A DNA stretch of 64,000 nucleotides from Nodosilinea nodulosa PCC 7104 (GCF_000309385.1 NZ_JH976537.1:585426-649425), one strand, 5' to 3'. Positions 20,168-28,634 are shown, numbered from the stretch's first letter. Numbers and translations: made by a program. Notes: generated from the sequence alone by a model not told the origin.

Positions 20168-20210
20168 CCATTACTCCATCACCCCATTACCTCATCACCC
20201 CATCACCCCC
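20168..20210. repeat. ATCACCCC tandem repeat
   Basis: Five imperfect copies of an 8-base unit (ATCACCCC, ATTACCTC and variants) directly follow the GGGGGCGT array and reach the stop codon of the phosphoglucomutase gene. Confidence 0.75.
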
Positions 20211-21679
20211 TAAGCCTGGGTAAACGAGCTGGCCCAATCCTTAGCCCAATGCAGGTGCTTGTGTACCTCATCGAGGGTTTTGGCCTCGCTGTAGAGGCGC
20301 AGCACGGGTTCGGTGCCGCTAAAGCGAATCAGCAGCCAGCTGCCGTCGGCCAGGGTGAGCTTGTAGCCGTCGATATCGAGAATCCCTGTCACCGCTTTAC
20401 CGGCAACTTCCTGGGGCGGGGCGGTGGCGAGAGCGTTCAGCAGCTTGGCCTGAACTTCCATGCTGGACAAGGGCAGGTCAATGCGATCGTATTCGGAGAA
20501 GTAGCCGGTTTTCTCCTGCAGGCTGCGGTAGTAGTCGCTGAGATCCATCCCAGAGGCCACTACGGCTTCTAATACGTAGAGGGCCGACATCAGGGCGTCG
20601 CGCTCGGGAATGTGGTGGCCGTAGCCAATGCCGCCCGACTCTTCGCCGCCCAGCAGCACCTTGGTATCCTGCATGCGATCGGCGATGTACTTGTAGCCCA
20701 CGGCGGTTTCGTACAGCTCCAGGCCGTTTAGCTTGGCCACCGCCGGAATCAGGTTGGAGCCGCTGATGGTTTTGACAATCTCGCCGCTGTAGCCCCGGCG
20801 CGACTTCAGGTGGTCGATCAGAATGGGGATGAGAATCTGGGAGCTGAGGAAGGTGCCCTGGCCATCGACGGCGGCAATGCGATCGCTATCGCCATCGAAC
20901 ACCAGGCCCACTTTGACGCTGCCCTGGGAGGGGTACTCTTTGACGGTCTCCAGCATTTCGCCCAGGTACTTGGGGAGGGGCTCGGGCGGGTTGCCGCCAA
21001 ACAGCGGGTCAGCCTCGCTGTGCAGCTCATGAATGCTGCCCTCGCCCAGTAGGCGGGGCAGACCACCGCTGGCCGAGCCGTACATGACGTCGGCAAACAC
21101 GGTGAGCTTACCGCTAGAGATCGCCTTTTGAATGGCGACCACATCGACCTCGGCCTGGAGCGCTTCGCAGTAGTCGGGCCAGGGGTCAAAGGTTTCAATG
21201 CCGCCGCGCTCGCCAAGGGGGGCGGGCGGGTTGGGCAACAGCGCCTCCACCTGCTTGGTCACCTCGGGGGAAACCGAGCCGCCAAAGGCTCCTTTAATCT
21301 TCAGCCCCGAGTAGGTGGGAGGGTTGTGGCTGGCGGTAATCACAATCGCCCCCAGCAGCCCCCGATGCTTGGCGGCGTAGCTAAAGGCCGGAGTCGGTGC
21401 GTAGTCCTGGGAGAGCAGTACGTCAAACCCCTGATCCGCGATCGCCTCGGCAGCGGTGCGGGCAAACTCGGCCCCCAAAAAGCGGCGATCAAAGCCCACC
21501 GCCACGGTGCGACTGCTGGTTTCGGCCCCGAAGCAGCGGTGCAGCACATGGGCCGATATCGCCGCCACCTGAGCCACCCGCTCAAAGGTGAAGTCGGCGG
21601 CAATGATGCCGCGCCAGCCATCGGTGCCAAACTTGATGGGCTTTGGGGTAGCTGGAATAGGGCCAGAGGGTGCTGCCAT
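20210..21679 (-). CDS. Phosphoglucomutase/phosphomannomutase family protein
   Basis: A 489-residue alpha-D-phosphohexomutase. It moves phosphate between C1 and C6 of glucose or mannose and feeds glycogen and cell-wall precursors. The phosphoserine loop is TASHNPP with Ser117. The metal-binding loop appears as VFDGDSDR, the sugar-binding loop as GGEESGG and the phosphate-binding loop as RFSGTEPVLRLYSEA, so all four domains are present. The substrate cannot be decided from motifs. The ATG at 21679 is taken as start; an upstream TTG would add four residues. Confidence 0.9.
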   Translation of the reverse strand: MAAPSGPIPATPKPIKFGTDGWRGIIAADFTFERVAQVAAISAHVLHRCFGAETSSRTVAVGFDRRFLGAEFARTAAEAIADQGFDVLLSQDYAPTPAFSYAAKHRGLLGAIVITASHNPPTYSGLKIKGAFGGSVSPEVTKQVEALLPNPPAPLGERGGIETFDPWPDYCEALQAEVDVVAIQKAISSGKLTVFADVMYGSASGGLPRLLGEGSIHELHSEADPLFGGNPPEPLPKYLGEMLETVKEYPSQGSVKVGLVFDGDSDRIAAVDGQGTFLSSQILIPILIDHLKSRRGYSGEIVKTISGSNLIPAVAKLNGLELYETAVGYKYIADRMQDTKVLLGGEESGGIGYGHHIPERDALMSALYVLEAVVASGMDLSDYYRSLQEKTGYFSEYDRIDLPLSSMEVQAKLLNALATAPPQEVAGKAVTGILDIDGYKLTLADGSWLLIRFSGTEPVLRLYSEAKTLDEVHKHLHWAKDWASSFTQA

Positions 21680-22041
21680 AGCAGATTCCAAATATCAGAG
21701 CAGGAGAGCAGATTTTCTCTGAGTTTACCCGCTTACTTCGGCGGTGACACGGCTCGGGCAGCGGCACTACCGACAATTTACCCAACCGCCTCGTTTTGCC
21801 GGAAAGTGTTGAAAGATGGGTGAATTGTCCTGACGCGATCGCGGCCTGAGCGCAAATGCTAGATGCGTTAGGGCGCAGCGTGGCCGCTTTAGGGAAGCGA
21901 GGGCTAGTTGGGGCGCGTGGCGCGGCGGATATTGGGGCTGGGTTGTTGGATGTTGCAGGCTTTAAATGCTGTGAATCGCTGTTGCCAACCTAAATTTTGC
22001 CAACGGTGGGGGTCTGCTGTGCTACCCTAGTCAAGTAAAAA
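21680..22041. other. Intergenic region before tRNA-Pro
   Basis: About 360 bases with no supported gene. It should contain the phosphoglucomutase promoter on the minus strand and the tRNA promoter on the plus strand. I see no repeat or clear motif. Confidence 0.35.
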
Positions 22042-22115
22042 CGGGATGTAGCGCAGCTTGGTAGCGCACTTCGTTCGGGACGAAGGGGCCGTGGGTTCGA
22101 ATCCCGCCATCCCGA
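22042..22115 (+). tRNA. tRNA-Pro (CGG)
   Basis: A 74-base cloverleaf. The acceptor arms CGGGATG and CATCCCG pair over 7 bp with discriminator A; the D arm includes GCGC and GCGC. The anticodon stem CTTCG/CGAAG encloses loop TTCGGGA, giving anticodon CGG (proline). The T arm has GTGGG and GGTTCGAATCCC. CCA is not encoded. Confidence 0.95.
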
Positions 22116-22240
22116 TTCTTCTGTTGTTGTCGAGTAACGGTTTAGTTGTCGTCGCTAACACTTTAGTGTCGTCTTAACTAAATCAGGGGCGATCCCTTGG
22201 TCTTGCTACCATACAGCTAAACCTTGCTCACGCCTTTGCC

Positions 22241-22564
22241 ATGCCTCCCCTTGATATCCGACAACGGGCGATCGCCCTCCTCGACCAGATTCCGCAAAAC
22301 AAGCTGGCTGCCGTAGTGCAACTACTGGAGGTACTGGCCGAGCCTGCCCCCCAAGCCCTAGCTAATCCAGACGAAGCTCCACTGTTAGCCGTCATCCAAT
22401 GGCAGCTAACCGCCCCAGAGCAAAGCCGCCTCAATGATCTGCGCGATCGCTGCGAGTGGTGCGAACTAACCGACACCGAGCACCAAGAGCTGCTGCACTA
22501 CGAAGACCGCCTAGAGCAACACCGAGTTGAGCGCCTTGAAGCCCTCATAGCGCTGGCCAAATAA
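22241..22564 (+). CDS. Small helical protein, antitoxin-like
   Basis: A 107-residue protein with an N-terminal IRQRAIALLDQIPQNKLAAV helix and the following VVQLLEVLAEP. This pattern is common in small cyanobacterial proteins annotated as putative antitoxins. The C-terminal half (LRDRCEWCELTDTEHQELL) is highly charged and probably helical. No partner toxin is adjacent; the next gene is on the other strand. A good terminator follows directly. Function is unknown. Confidence 0.7.
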   Translation: MPPLDIRQRAIALLDQIPQNKLAAVVQLLEVLAEPAPQALANPDEAPLLAVIQWQLTAPEQSRLNDLRDRCEWCELTDTEHQELLHYEDRLEQHRVERLEALIALAK

Positions 22565-22572
22565 AGTTTGTT

Positions 22573-22612
22573 GCCAGCCCCCTAGATTTGAGAAACCTGA
22601 GGGGGCTGGCTT
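22573..22612. terminator. Strong terminator hairpin
   Basis: GCCAGCCCCCT and AGGGGGCTGGC form a perfect 11-bp stem with a 16-base loop, 8 bases after the stop of the plus-strand gene. A short TT follows on the plus strand. The convergent minus-strand gene ends at 22617, so the hairpin could serve both. Confidence 0.7.
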
Positions 22613-22616
22613 ACGG

Positions 22617-22901
22617 CTAATCTATTTGTCTGTCGCGCCTCAGCAGACTAAATACCTCGCCTTGCTCTGGGGTAATCAAAATCCCAGAGATTGGTATTGT
22701 CACCAACCGGCTCCACTCCCGCTGCTCGGCATAGGTCAACACATGCAGCAGGTTAATCGTTGCCCGCACCCCCTCCGGTGAGGCAATCACCAGATGGCGC
22801 AATCGCTCGCGCCCCGGCTGGGCTTCTGGATTGGCAAGCAGCAGCGGACTGGTCGCTTCGCCCCGACGGGCCGACGACACCAAATATGGCAAACACAACA
22901 T
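22617..22901 (-). CDS. Unknown 94-residue protein
   Basis: The protein starts MLCLPYLVSSARRGEATSPL, with AAGGAAC upstream of the ATG at 22901. The middle (LRHLVIASPEGVRATINLLH, then VLTYAEQREWSRLV) and the end (ITPEQGEVFSLLRRD) look like a compact alpha/beta fold. No known domain is recognised. It reads away from the 21-bp array, so its promoter region abuts the array's outer edge. A frame extension to 22943 is possible but lacks a ribosome-binding site. Confidence 0.65.
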   Translation of the reverse strand: MLCLPYLVSSARRGEATSPLLLANPEAQPGRERLRHLVIASPEGVRATINLLHVLTYAEQREWSRLVTIPISGILITPEQGEVFSLLRRDRQID

Positions 22902-23131
22902 AATCGGGTTCCTTTCCGATGAAACGACGGGGAAGAAACCCAAAAATTTAGCCGCCCTGACGTTGTGCAGTTCGGGGCGGCCTGGGCAATAATAGCCCTA
23001 GCCTCCGAGACAGCCGGTTCTGTCGAAGGGGTTAGCCGCTGGTTGGTGTTGGTAGCACCTTCCAGTGGCGTTTGACTAAATTTTTGGGACGTTCAGACTG
23101 CACACACACAGCCTTAGCTCAGTAATTTAGT

Positions 23132-23866
23132 CCAATCGCGCACCGGGCGCAAGTAAGAATTGTTACCGTTGCTCAAAACCCTAGGTTGAGAAAACAAGAT
23201 CTTATACCTGGGGGCTTTTAACCTCTGCACCATCCCTGAAAAGCCCCATTGCTGGCCCCATACCCTTACTTTCGCCACTGGTAAGGTTCATCTGCCACCC
23301 AAAACCCTCATCCGCCCCTGCAAAACATTCCTTCGCTCCCGTAAAACTTTTATCTCAACCCCTAAAAGGTTCCTTTGATCGCTCGGTAGAAGCTTCAGCC
23401 TGCCCAAACCTTTCCTTCGCCCATCCAAAAGGATGATCTACCTAGGCAGATCATCCTTTCGACCTCACGTAGGCTTCCTTCAGCGTCACAGATCATTCCT
23501 CCACTCTGGCAAACCTTTCCTTCACGGGCGTGAATCTTTCCTCCCAACCCGCGAATGATTCTGCCGCCCTAGCAAACCTTTCCTCCGAACCCGCAAATGC
23601 TTCCACCATCAATGCAAAACGTTGTTTTCATAGAACAGAACCTTGTATTTGGGTCGCAAATGATTCCGCCATCAATCTAAAACACCCTGATCCGTCAGCA
23701 AACTCAATGTTGCAGCGCACCCTTCAACCGTTCGCCTGCAATATCTATTTCTCTACGCCGCCCGATTCATCTTTTCTTCATTGAAACCCATCATCTCTGG
23801 GCACAATCTTGCCAATTCTCCCGAGATTGGGCCGTTGCTACCGGGCAATCTGCCCTTAAGCGAGAC
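23132..23866 (+). repeat. Degenerate tandem array with strict 21-bp period
   Basis: About 35 consecutive units of exactly 21 bases can be laid out with no insertion or deletion; 26 of them (23174-23719) are clearly related. The shared part is YRAAANNTTCCTYC, followed by seven variable bases. Base 1 is a pyrimidine in all 26 units, base 4 is A in 21 and base 9 is T in 21. Clear examples are the units starting at 23405, 23510 and 23573, each opening CAAACCTTTCCT. No two units are identical. The plus-strand frame from 23530 reads a 7-residue repeat, but stop codons break that frame further upstream, so coding is doubtful. The array ends about 150 bases before the coiled-coil gene at 24015. Confidence 0.85.
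23428..23459. other. Perfect 12-bp inverted repeat inside the array
   Basis: AAAGGATGATCT (23428-23439) and AGATCATCCTTT (23448-23459) flank an 8-base loop. The arms fall in two adjacent 21-base units, so one unit's core is inverted relative to its neighbour. Confidence 0.8.
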
Positions 23867-24014
23867 AATCAGACACCAACCCCTGCCGTCGTCTCGGTTA
23901 ACGCATTGCTACAATTCAATCCGCTTCTACAGGTCATCGCCCCAGACCTGCGGCTGCGTTGCACGCAACCCAAATCAACCCACTTATCCACCCCTATTCA
24001 GGGCGTATCTAACC

Positions 24015-24386
24015 ATGAACACCGTTGACTTTTCCCGTCGCGTTCCGGCCAAAACTATTGAGGCTGATATTGACTCCTTCCACGGCATGGGCTTCATCAA
24101 AAACTACATCCCCGTTCGCAGTGAGGCTACCCCCGAAGCGCTCAAAGCCGGTTACGAAACCATGCGGGCCAAACAGCAACAAGAGACCGAACTTCTAGCC
24201 GCGATCAAAGCCGCCTCCGATGCGGCTCGCCTGGCCGAGGTCGAGTTTCACGACATGGTGATGGCGATGAAAGAAACCGTGCGCGGCCAGTATGGCTCCA
24301 ACAGCGACGAGGCTCAGGCCGTTGGCTACAAGAAAAAGTCTGAATACAAGCGCCGCCGCCGCACCCCCAAGGCCAACGCGTCCTAA
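24015..24386 (+). CDS. Small coiled-coil protein with basic tail, array-associated
   Basis: A 123-residue protein starting MNTVDFSRRVPAKTIEADID. Residues about 45-95 form a long helix rich in Ala, Glu and Gln (YETMRAKQQQETELLAAIKA and on). A loop GSNSDEAQAVGYKKKSEYKR leads to an Arg/Lys-rich C-terminus. Small proteins with a similar 'DS-E-x-x-G-x-K-K-S-E-Y/R-K' ending occur in many bacteria with no known role; this is memory, not a search result. The strongly basic tail suggests nucleic-acid binding. The gene lies directly downstream of the 21-bp array and ends in a strong terminator, so array and gene may form one transcription unit. A longer frame from 23781 runs through array DNA and is not preferred. 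Confidence 0.75.
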   Translation: MNTVDFSRRVPAKTIEADIDSFHGMGFIKNYIPVRSEATPEALKAGYETMRAKQQQETELLAAIKAASDAARLAEVEFHDMVMAMKETVRGQYGSNSDEAQAVGYKKKSEYKRRRRTPKANAS

Positions 24387-24410
24387 GCCATCCTCAAAAC
24401 CCAATTCTCA

Positions 24411-24443
24411 AGGCTCGTGAGCACGGCTTACGAGCCTTTTTTT
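24411..24443 (+). terminator. Rho-independent terminator
   Basis: AGGCTCGT and ACGAGCCT form an 8-bp stem with an 11-base loop, followed by seven T. It stands 25 bases after the stop of the coiled-coil gene. Confidence 0.88.
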
Positions 24444-24575
24444 CTCTGAGGGTACAGGGGCGATGGTCGAAGACCGGCCAAAGGCCATCGCAAGCTCAGC
24501 CCCATTTTCCAGCAGTCCTAAAGCCACAGTCAGTGGCCGCCAGCACCATGAGTTAGCGGCTGTGCAATCGCTCAT

Positions 24576-24897
24576 TCACCCAAGCTTGATCCTCCACTGA
24601 TAGGGCTGGTGGTGGCACAGGGGATAATCTACCCGAATGCCGTACCCACTGCGCTCATAAATCCCGTTTACCAGCGGCTGCAAGTCAACGATCACCTACT
24701 CCCCCGCTGCTTTCAGCGGCAGCGGAAACTCAGGAATCGGTTCCTGTAGGAAGAATTCATAGAGATCGGCCCGAGGGCGGTACTCTGAGCGACTCACCAA
24801 AATGCGATACCGGGCTGTCGATGCCGCCCCCGTATCTATCGGGTGCATCGCCATTGGGTCATAGGCCCGCAGCAAATCTATTTCCACCAGCAAAACT
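24576..24897 (-). pseudogene. DUF4058 family gene remnant
   Basis: The minus strand encodes the C-terminal part of a DUF4058 protein: LVEIDLLRAYDPMAMH, RYRILVSRSEYRPRADLYEF, PIPEFPLPLK, then after an in-frame TAG at about 24696 VIVDLQPLVNGIYERSGYG and HHQPYQWRIKLG to a TGA at 24576. The stop interrupts a region that is continuous in the family, and the N-terminal half is missing: at about 24897 the sequence passes straight into a transposase remnant. The gene is therefore dead. DUF4058 function is unknown. Confidence 0.8.
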
Positions 24898-25614
24898 CGC
24901 TTTGTTGGGCTCGTCAGTGTCTTTGCTCAACGCCAAGGTGTCACGGTTGACTTAGCCCCGCTGACTACGGCTGAAAATAGTGAATTGAAGGTGGTGCAGT
25001 ACCTGCTGGAGAAACTTCAACTGACTGGAGTGGTCTTCAGCCTAGATGCGCTTCACGCCCCAAAAAACACTATCGCGCCTGGTTGAGGGTGGCAATGACT
25101 ATGTGGTGGCGGTCAAAGAGAACCAAGGCAAGCTGTATCGTCAAATTGAGACCATCTGTCGTTATCGCCAACCGCGTCAAACCGCCTTAATGCCCTTTGA
25201 GAGTCAACATGGTCGCCAAGAACAGTGGGTAGTCAGGACATATTCGGCCAAAGGTCTTGATCCTCAATGCTGGTTGGGTGCAAAAAACGTCCTCTGCGTC
25301 GAACGACGGCGATGCACCTCAGACCGATGCTCCGTCCATCAGGCCTACTATCTCAGCTCTCTCGCAACCACGGCAAGACTTTGGAACGACATGGTGCGCG
25401 GACATTGGAGCATTGAGAATCAATTGCATTGGCCAAAAGACACGATCCTTCATGAGGATAAGACCTATGGCCGCGACTCGAATGGCCTGCTCAATGCTTC
25501 GCTGTTTCGTTCCATTACGATTAACGTGCTCCGACTTAATGGGTTCAATTCGCTCACTGCTGCTGTACGAGGGCTAGCCAACCAGGTGGAGCAGATTTTC
25601 CGCCTCTTACAATG
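24892..25614 (+). mobile_element. ISAs1-like transposase remnant, frameshifted
   Basis: Two frames together give the C-terminal two thirds of an ISAs1-family transposase. The first reads FVGLVSVFAQRQGVTVDL to FSLDALHAPK. The second, from 25046, reads KTLSRLVEGGNDYVVAVKEN through HWSIENQLHWPKDTILHEDK to the end. The frame changes at a run of six A (about 25060), so one base was gained or lost. The N-terminus is absent, with DUF4058 sequence instead. The IS is a decayed relic and no terminal inverted repeats were found. Confidence 0.85.
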
Positions 25615-25981
25615 AATCAACCCTGCCATTGGCATTACTTCAAACCTAGAAATATCGCCTAAAACCTTCCTGAGCTAGGTAACTAATTGCTCTGATTGAC
25701 TGACAAAGGTTCTGATGTAGGTTGGTGTTAAGCGGCGCAAAACCCAACACCAGTAACGGTTTTGTTGGGTTGCGCTAAAGCTAACCCAGCTTGCGATTGA
25801 GCTATGGTGACTAATTGCTAAGCATCGGCAAGGTTTCTCGCTTCTATAGGAAGCTTGTATGGAACCAAAAAATAATTTTATAGGTAAAAACATCGAACAG
25901 ATTGAGATGTATCTCCGCTTACAGTCTCCAGCCAAGCTTGATGGATATATAGGCTTTAGATAAGTTGAGGCAGGAAAAAAT
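25615..25981. repeat. Intergenic region with GTTGGGTT-type repeats
   Basis: No gene supported. Bases about 25715-25790 contain two pieces of a palindromic repeat built on TTGGTGTTAAGCGGCGCAAA / ACCCAACA and TTGTTGGGTTGCGC; related copies are at 41226-41371 and 53225-53265. The rest should hold the promoter of the ABC importer operon. Confidence 0.5.
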
Positions 25982-27499
25982 ATGCGTCATTTACTCAGTT
26001 GGTCTCGGAAAAAAGTAGCCTCAGGGCTGTTAATAGTGTCCGTTGTTTTTGTGGGAGCCTGTTCCTCCGGTGGGGTTGATGCTGGCGGCGATTCGGCTGG
26101 CCCTGAAAGCAATTCTGGCAAGGTAATTCGAGTCGCGATCGGCACTCAAGATCAGGTCATTAATACTGCCGTTGGCGGGGCCACAGTCCGTGAACTGCAC
26201 CTGCTAGAAAAATATTTGCCGACCGACGGGAAGTATAAGGGCGTAAAGTATGACGTTCAGTGGTCTAGCTATACCTCTGGCCCGCCCATCACCAACAAAA
26301 TGCTGGCCAATCAAATTGATATTGGCCTCATGGGTGACTTTCCAGCGGTCATTAACCTGATTAAATTTCAGCAGGAAGCTAAAGATGCCGACTCTATTTT
26401 TATTGGCACCCTAGCCTACAGCCCTAGCGGTGCTGGCAATGCGATAGTCGTACCCAAAGATAGCAAGGCCACCTCCCTGGCCGATCTCAAAGGTGGCACT
26501 GTTTCGGTGCCCTTTGGCTCGGCGGCCCACGGCATGGTGTTGAAGGCGCTGGCCGATGCGGGGCTGGACCCCGAAACCGATGTGAAGCTGATTAGCCAGG
26601 CTCCGGAGGTGGGTGGCTCTAGCCTGCGCACCGGGCAAATCGACGCCCACGCGGACTTTGTGCCCTTCGGCGAGCTGTTTCCTTTTCGAGGCTTTGCCAG
26701 AAAGATTTTTGACGGCGCTCAAACCGGCGTGCCTACCCTCCACGGTATTGTTGTGCGCTCAGATTTTGCCGAGCAGTACCCCGAAGTTGTGGTGGCCTAC
26801 CTAAAAGCCGTGCTTGAGGCCAATCAAATGTTTCAGGCCGACCCAGAGGGTATTTCGGCTCAGATTGAAGATTGGTCAGGCGTTGAGAAAGAAGTGGTCT
26901 ATATGTTTTTAGGCCCCTCGGGTTTGCAGCCTCTCGATCCAACCATAGGTGAGGTGCAGGTAAGCGCTCTCAAAAATAGCATTGCTACCCTCACCAGCCT
27001 GGGCAAAATTGAAAAGCCTGTCGATCCAGAGGAAGTCGTCAACTGGATTGATGAGAGCTATTTGCGCACAGCCATGGAGGAGCTAGGGCTGGACTACAAC
27101 GAGGTCATTGCCACTGCCGAGGCCTACCAAATTAAGGGCAAAGATGCTCTGACCGGGGAAGACATTAAAGATCCCAAACTGGCGGCCCAGCTCTGGGTTC
27201 AGGGCGACGAAAAGGTGACTAATTTTGCCTCGATCGCCAACATGGTTAAGGCTCTCTCGACCTTGCAGAACGACGGTAAGGCGGCGGACGTCATGTTTGT
27301 TCACGACTACAACAAAGGCTGGAAGCTGTTTGCAGAAAACGCTTATTTTGTCAGCAACGGCGATCAGGTGGCCGCCTTCCTCTTGCAGTCTGATGCTCAA
27401 ACCTACGCCTCGAAGACGGGTGGTCAAATGACCGCCTTTAGAGGATTGCAGGATCTCTACGCCGATCGCCAACCTGTCCTGGTTGGCGCACAGCATTAG
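25982..27499 (+). CDS. ABC importer substrate-binding lipoprotein with NosL-like C-terminus
   Basis: A 505-residue lipoprotein. The signal peptide ends in a lipobox, FVGAC, so it is anchored at the outer face of the membrane. Residues about 45-350 form an SsuA/TauA/NrtA-like binding domain (QIDIGLMGDFPAVINL, GGTVSVPFGSAAHGM). Simple SsuA proteins are about 320 residues. The extra C-terminal part ends with VMFVHDYNKGWKLFAENAYF and an AYASKTGG-like close (TYASKTGGQMTAFRG), the pattern of the NosL fold, which binds copper in denitrifiers. Ligand unknown; relatives take up sulfonates, nitrate or bicarbonate. It heads an operon with the permease and ATPase genes. Confidence 0.83.
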   Translation: MRHLLSWSRKKVASGLLIVSVVFVGACSSGGVDAGGDSAGPESNSGKVIRVAIGTQDQVINTAVGGATVRELHLLEKYLPTDGKYKGVKYDVQWSSYTSGPPITNKMLANQIDIGLMGDFPAVINLIKFQQEAKDADSIFIGTLAYSPSGAGNAIVVPKDSKATSLADLKGGTVSVPFGSAAHGMVLKALADAGLDPETDVKLISQAPEVGGSSLRTGQIDAHADFVPFGELFPFRGFARKIFDGAQTGVPTLHGIVVRSDFAEQYPEVVVAYLKAVLEANQMFQADPEGISAQIEDWSGVEKEVVYMFLGPSGLQPLDPTIGEVQVSALKNSIATLTSLGKIEKPVDPEEVVNWIDESYLRTAMEELGLDYNEVIATAEAYQIKGKDALTGEDIKDPKLAAQLWVQGDEKVTNFASIANMVKALSTLQNDGKAADVMFVHDYNKGWKLFAENAYFVSNGDQVAAFLLQSDAQTYASKTGGQMTAFRGLQDLYADRQPVLVGAQH

Positions 27500-27684
27500 G
27501 GTCAATCTGGCCACCGGGGCAGGCCGCCTCAAACTCCCGCAGTCGGCTCTAAGGTGAGCGACGCTGCACCTCTAGGCACTTGGTGGAGGTCGTAGGGAAC
27601 AGAATGGCGCGATCGGCTTGCCCTACTGTGGCTGCCAGTCAACAGATTCAGCTAACAAGTATTGACGTGATTGAGAGGCGCACC

Positions 27685-28539
27685 ATGGCGGTTTCAGTTT
27701 CGCGGGCAGGGTATCCGCGCTGGCTAGGTCAGACGGGCAATGTGCTGAGCGGCGTATTTTTCGCCAATCGCTCGGCCCGGCGGGTCCTGGCTCTGGGCAT
27801 ATTTTTTGGCGTCTGGCAGATACTCTGCGCAGTCAGTTTTGACTTTTTTATCAATTTTCAGTTTGTGCCGTCTCCGGTGGAGGTGTTTAAGGCCACGCTG
27901 ACCTTCTTTACCGAAAGCCCCTGGATACACTTTCGCTCCAGCATTACGCGCGTGCTGTGGGGCTATGCCGTAGCCTCTGGGCTAGGAGTGCTGCTGGGGA
28001 TCATGATCGGCTGGTTCGCCGTGGTCGAAGACCTGCTGATGCCCCCCCTGGAACTGCTGCGGCCAATTCCGGCGGTGGCCTGGATTCCCCTGGCGATTTT
28101 GATGTTTCCCAATGCCGAGAGTGGGATGGTGTTTATCACCTTTGTGGGGGCGTTTTTCCCGGTTTTGATCAGCACAATCAACGGGGTAGAAGGCACCCTC
28201 AGCGATACGGTGCTGATTCGAGTGGGGCAGTGTTTGGGGGCAAAGCCCTGGCACATCTTTAAAGATATTGTGGTGCCGGGGTCGCTGCCCAGTATCGCAA
28301 GCGGCCTGGTAATAGGCATGGGCAATGCCTGGTTTTGCCTGGTAACAGCCGAAATTTTGGCCGGACGCTACGGCATTGGCTATATCACCTGGGAATCCTA
28401 CGTGACCTCTAACTACCCTCCCATTGTCATGGGCATGCTGCTGATTGGCCTGATGGGGGCGGCCAGCTCCTGGGCGGTGAGCCGAGCCATGGAAGCGCTG
28501 ATGCCCTGGCGGGTGATTAAAAAGCAGGGTAGCGCCTAG
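27685..28539 (+). CDS. ABC importer permease (SsuC/TauC type)
   Basis: A 284-residue inner-membrane protein with about six hydrophobic segments. The BPD permease EAA-like loop is seen around VGQCLGAKPWHIFKDIVVPG, which contacts the ATPase. GAGAGG lies 6 bases before the ATG at 27685; the frame is open upstream to 27580 and a second ATG at 27604 is a weaker choice. The gene follows the binding-protein gene by 185 bases and precedes the ATPase gene. Confidence 0.88.
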   Translation: MAVSVSRAGYPRWLGQTGNVLSGVFFANRSARRVLALGIFFGVWQILCAVSFDFFINFQFVPSPVEVFKATLTFFTESPWIHFRSSITRVLWGYAVASGLGVLLGIMIGWFAVVEDLLMPPLELLRPIPAVAWIPLAILMFPNAESGMVFITFVGAFFPVLISTINGVEGTLSDTVLIRVGQCLGAKPWHIFKDIVVPGSLPSIASGLVIGMGNAWFCLVTAEILAGRYGIGYITWESYVTSNYPPIVMGMLLIGLMGAASSWAVSRAMEALMPWRVIKKQGSA

Positions 28540-28634
28540 AAAAGCAGTTTGGGCATTCAGACCTGGGCGGGAGACTACTCGCCCCTGGGCGCAGGCAACA
28601 TGTTTCGACCATTATTCAAGGGGATAATTACGAC

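Noticed and set aside
19989..20171. Proline-rich minus-strand frame
   Set aside because: It is only a translation of the GGGGGCGT tandem repeat.
23132..23866. CRISPR array or a TIGR-type guide array
   Set aside because: Units are only 21 bases, all differ, the variable part is about 7 bases, and no Cas or Tas-like nuclease gene is near.
25046..25614. Intact 189-codon transposase gene
   Set aside because: The family sequence continues upstream in another frame, so this is the 3' part of a frameshifted, truncated relic.
25675..25935. 86-codon minus-strand frame before the ABC operon
   Set aside because: Runs through the GTTGGGTT-type repeat and has no recognisable protein features.
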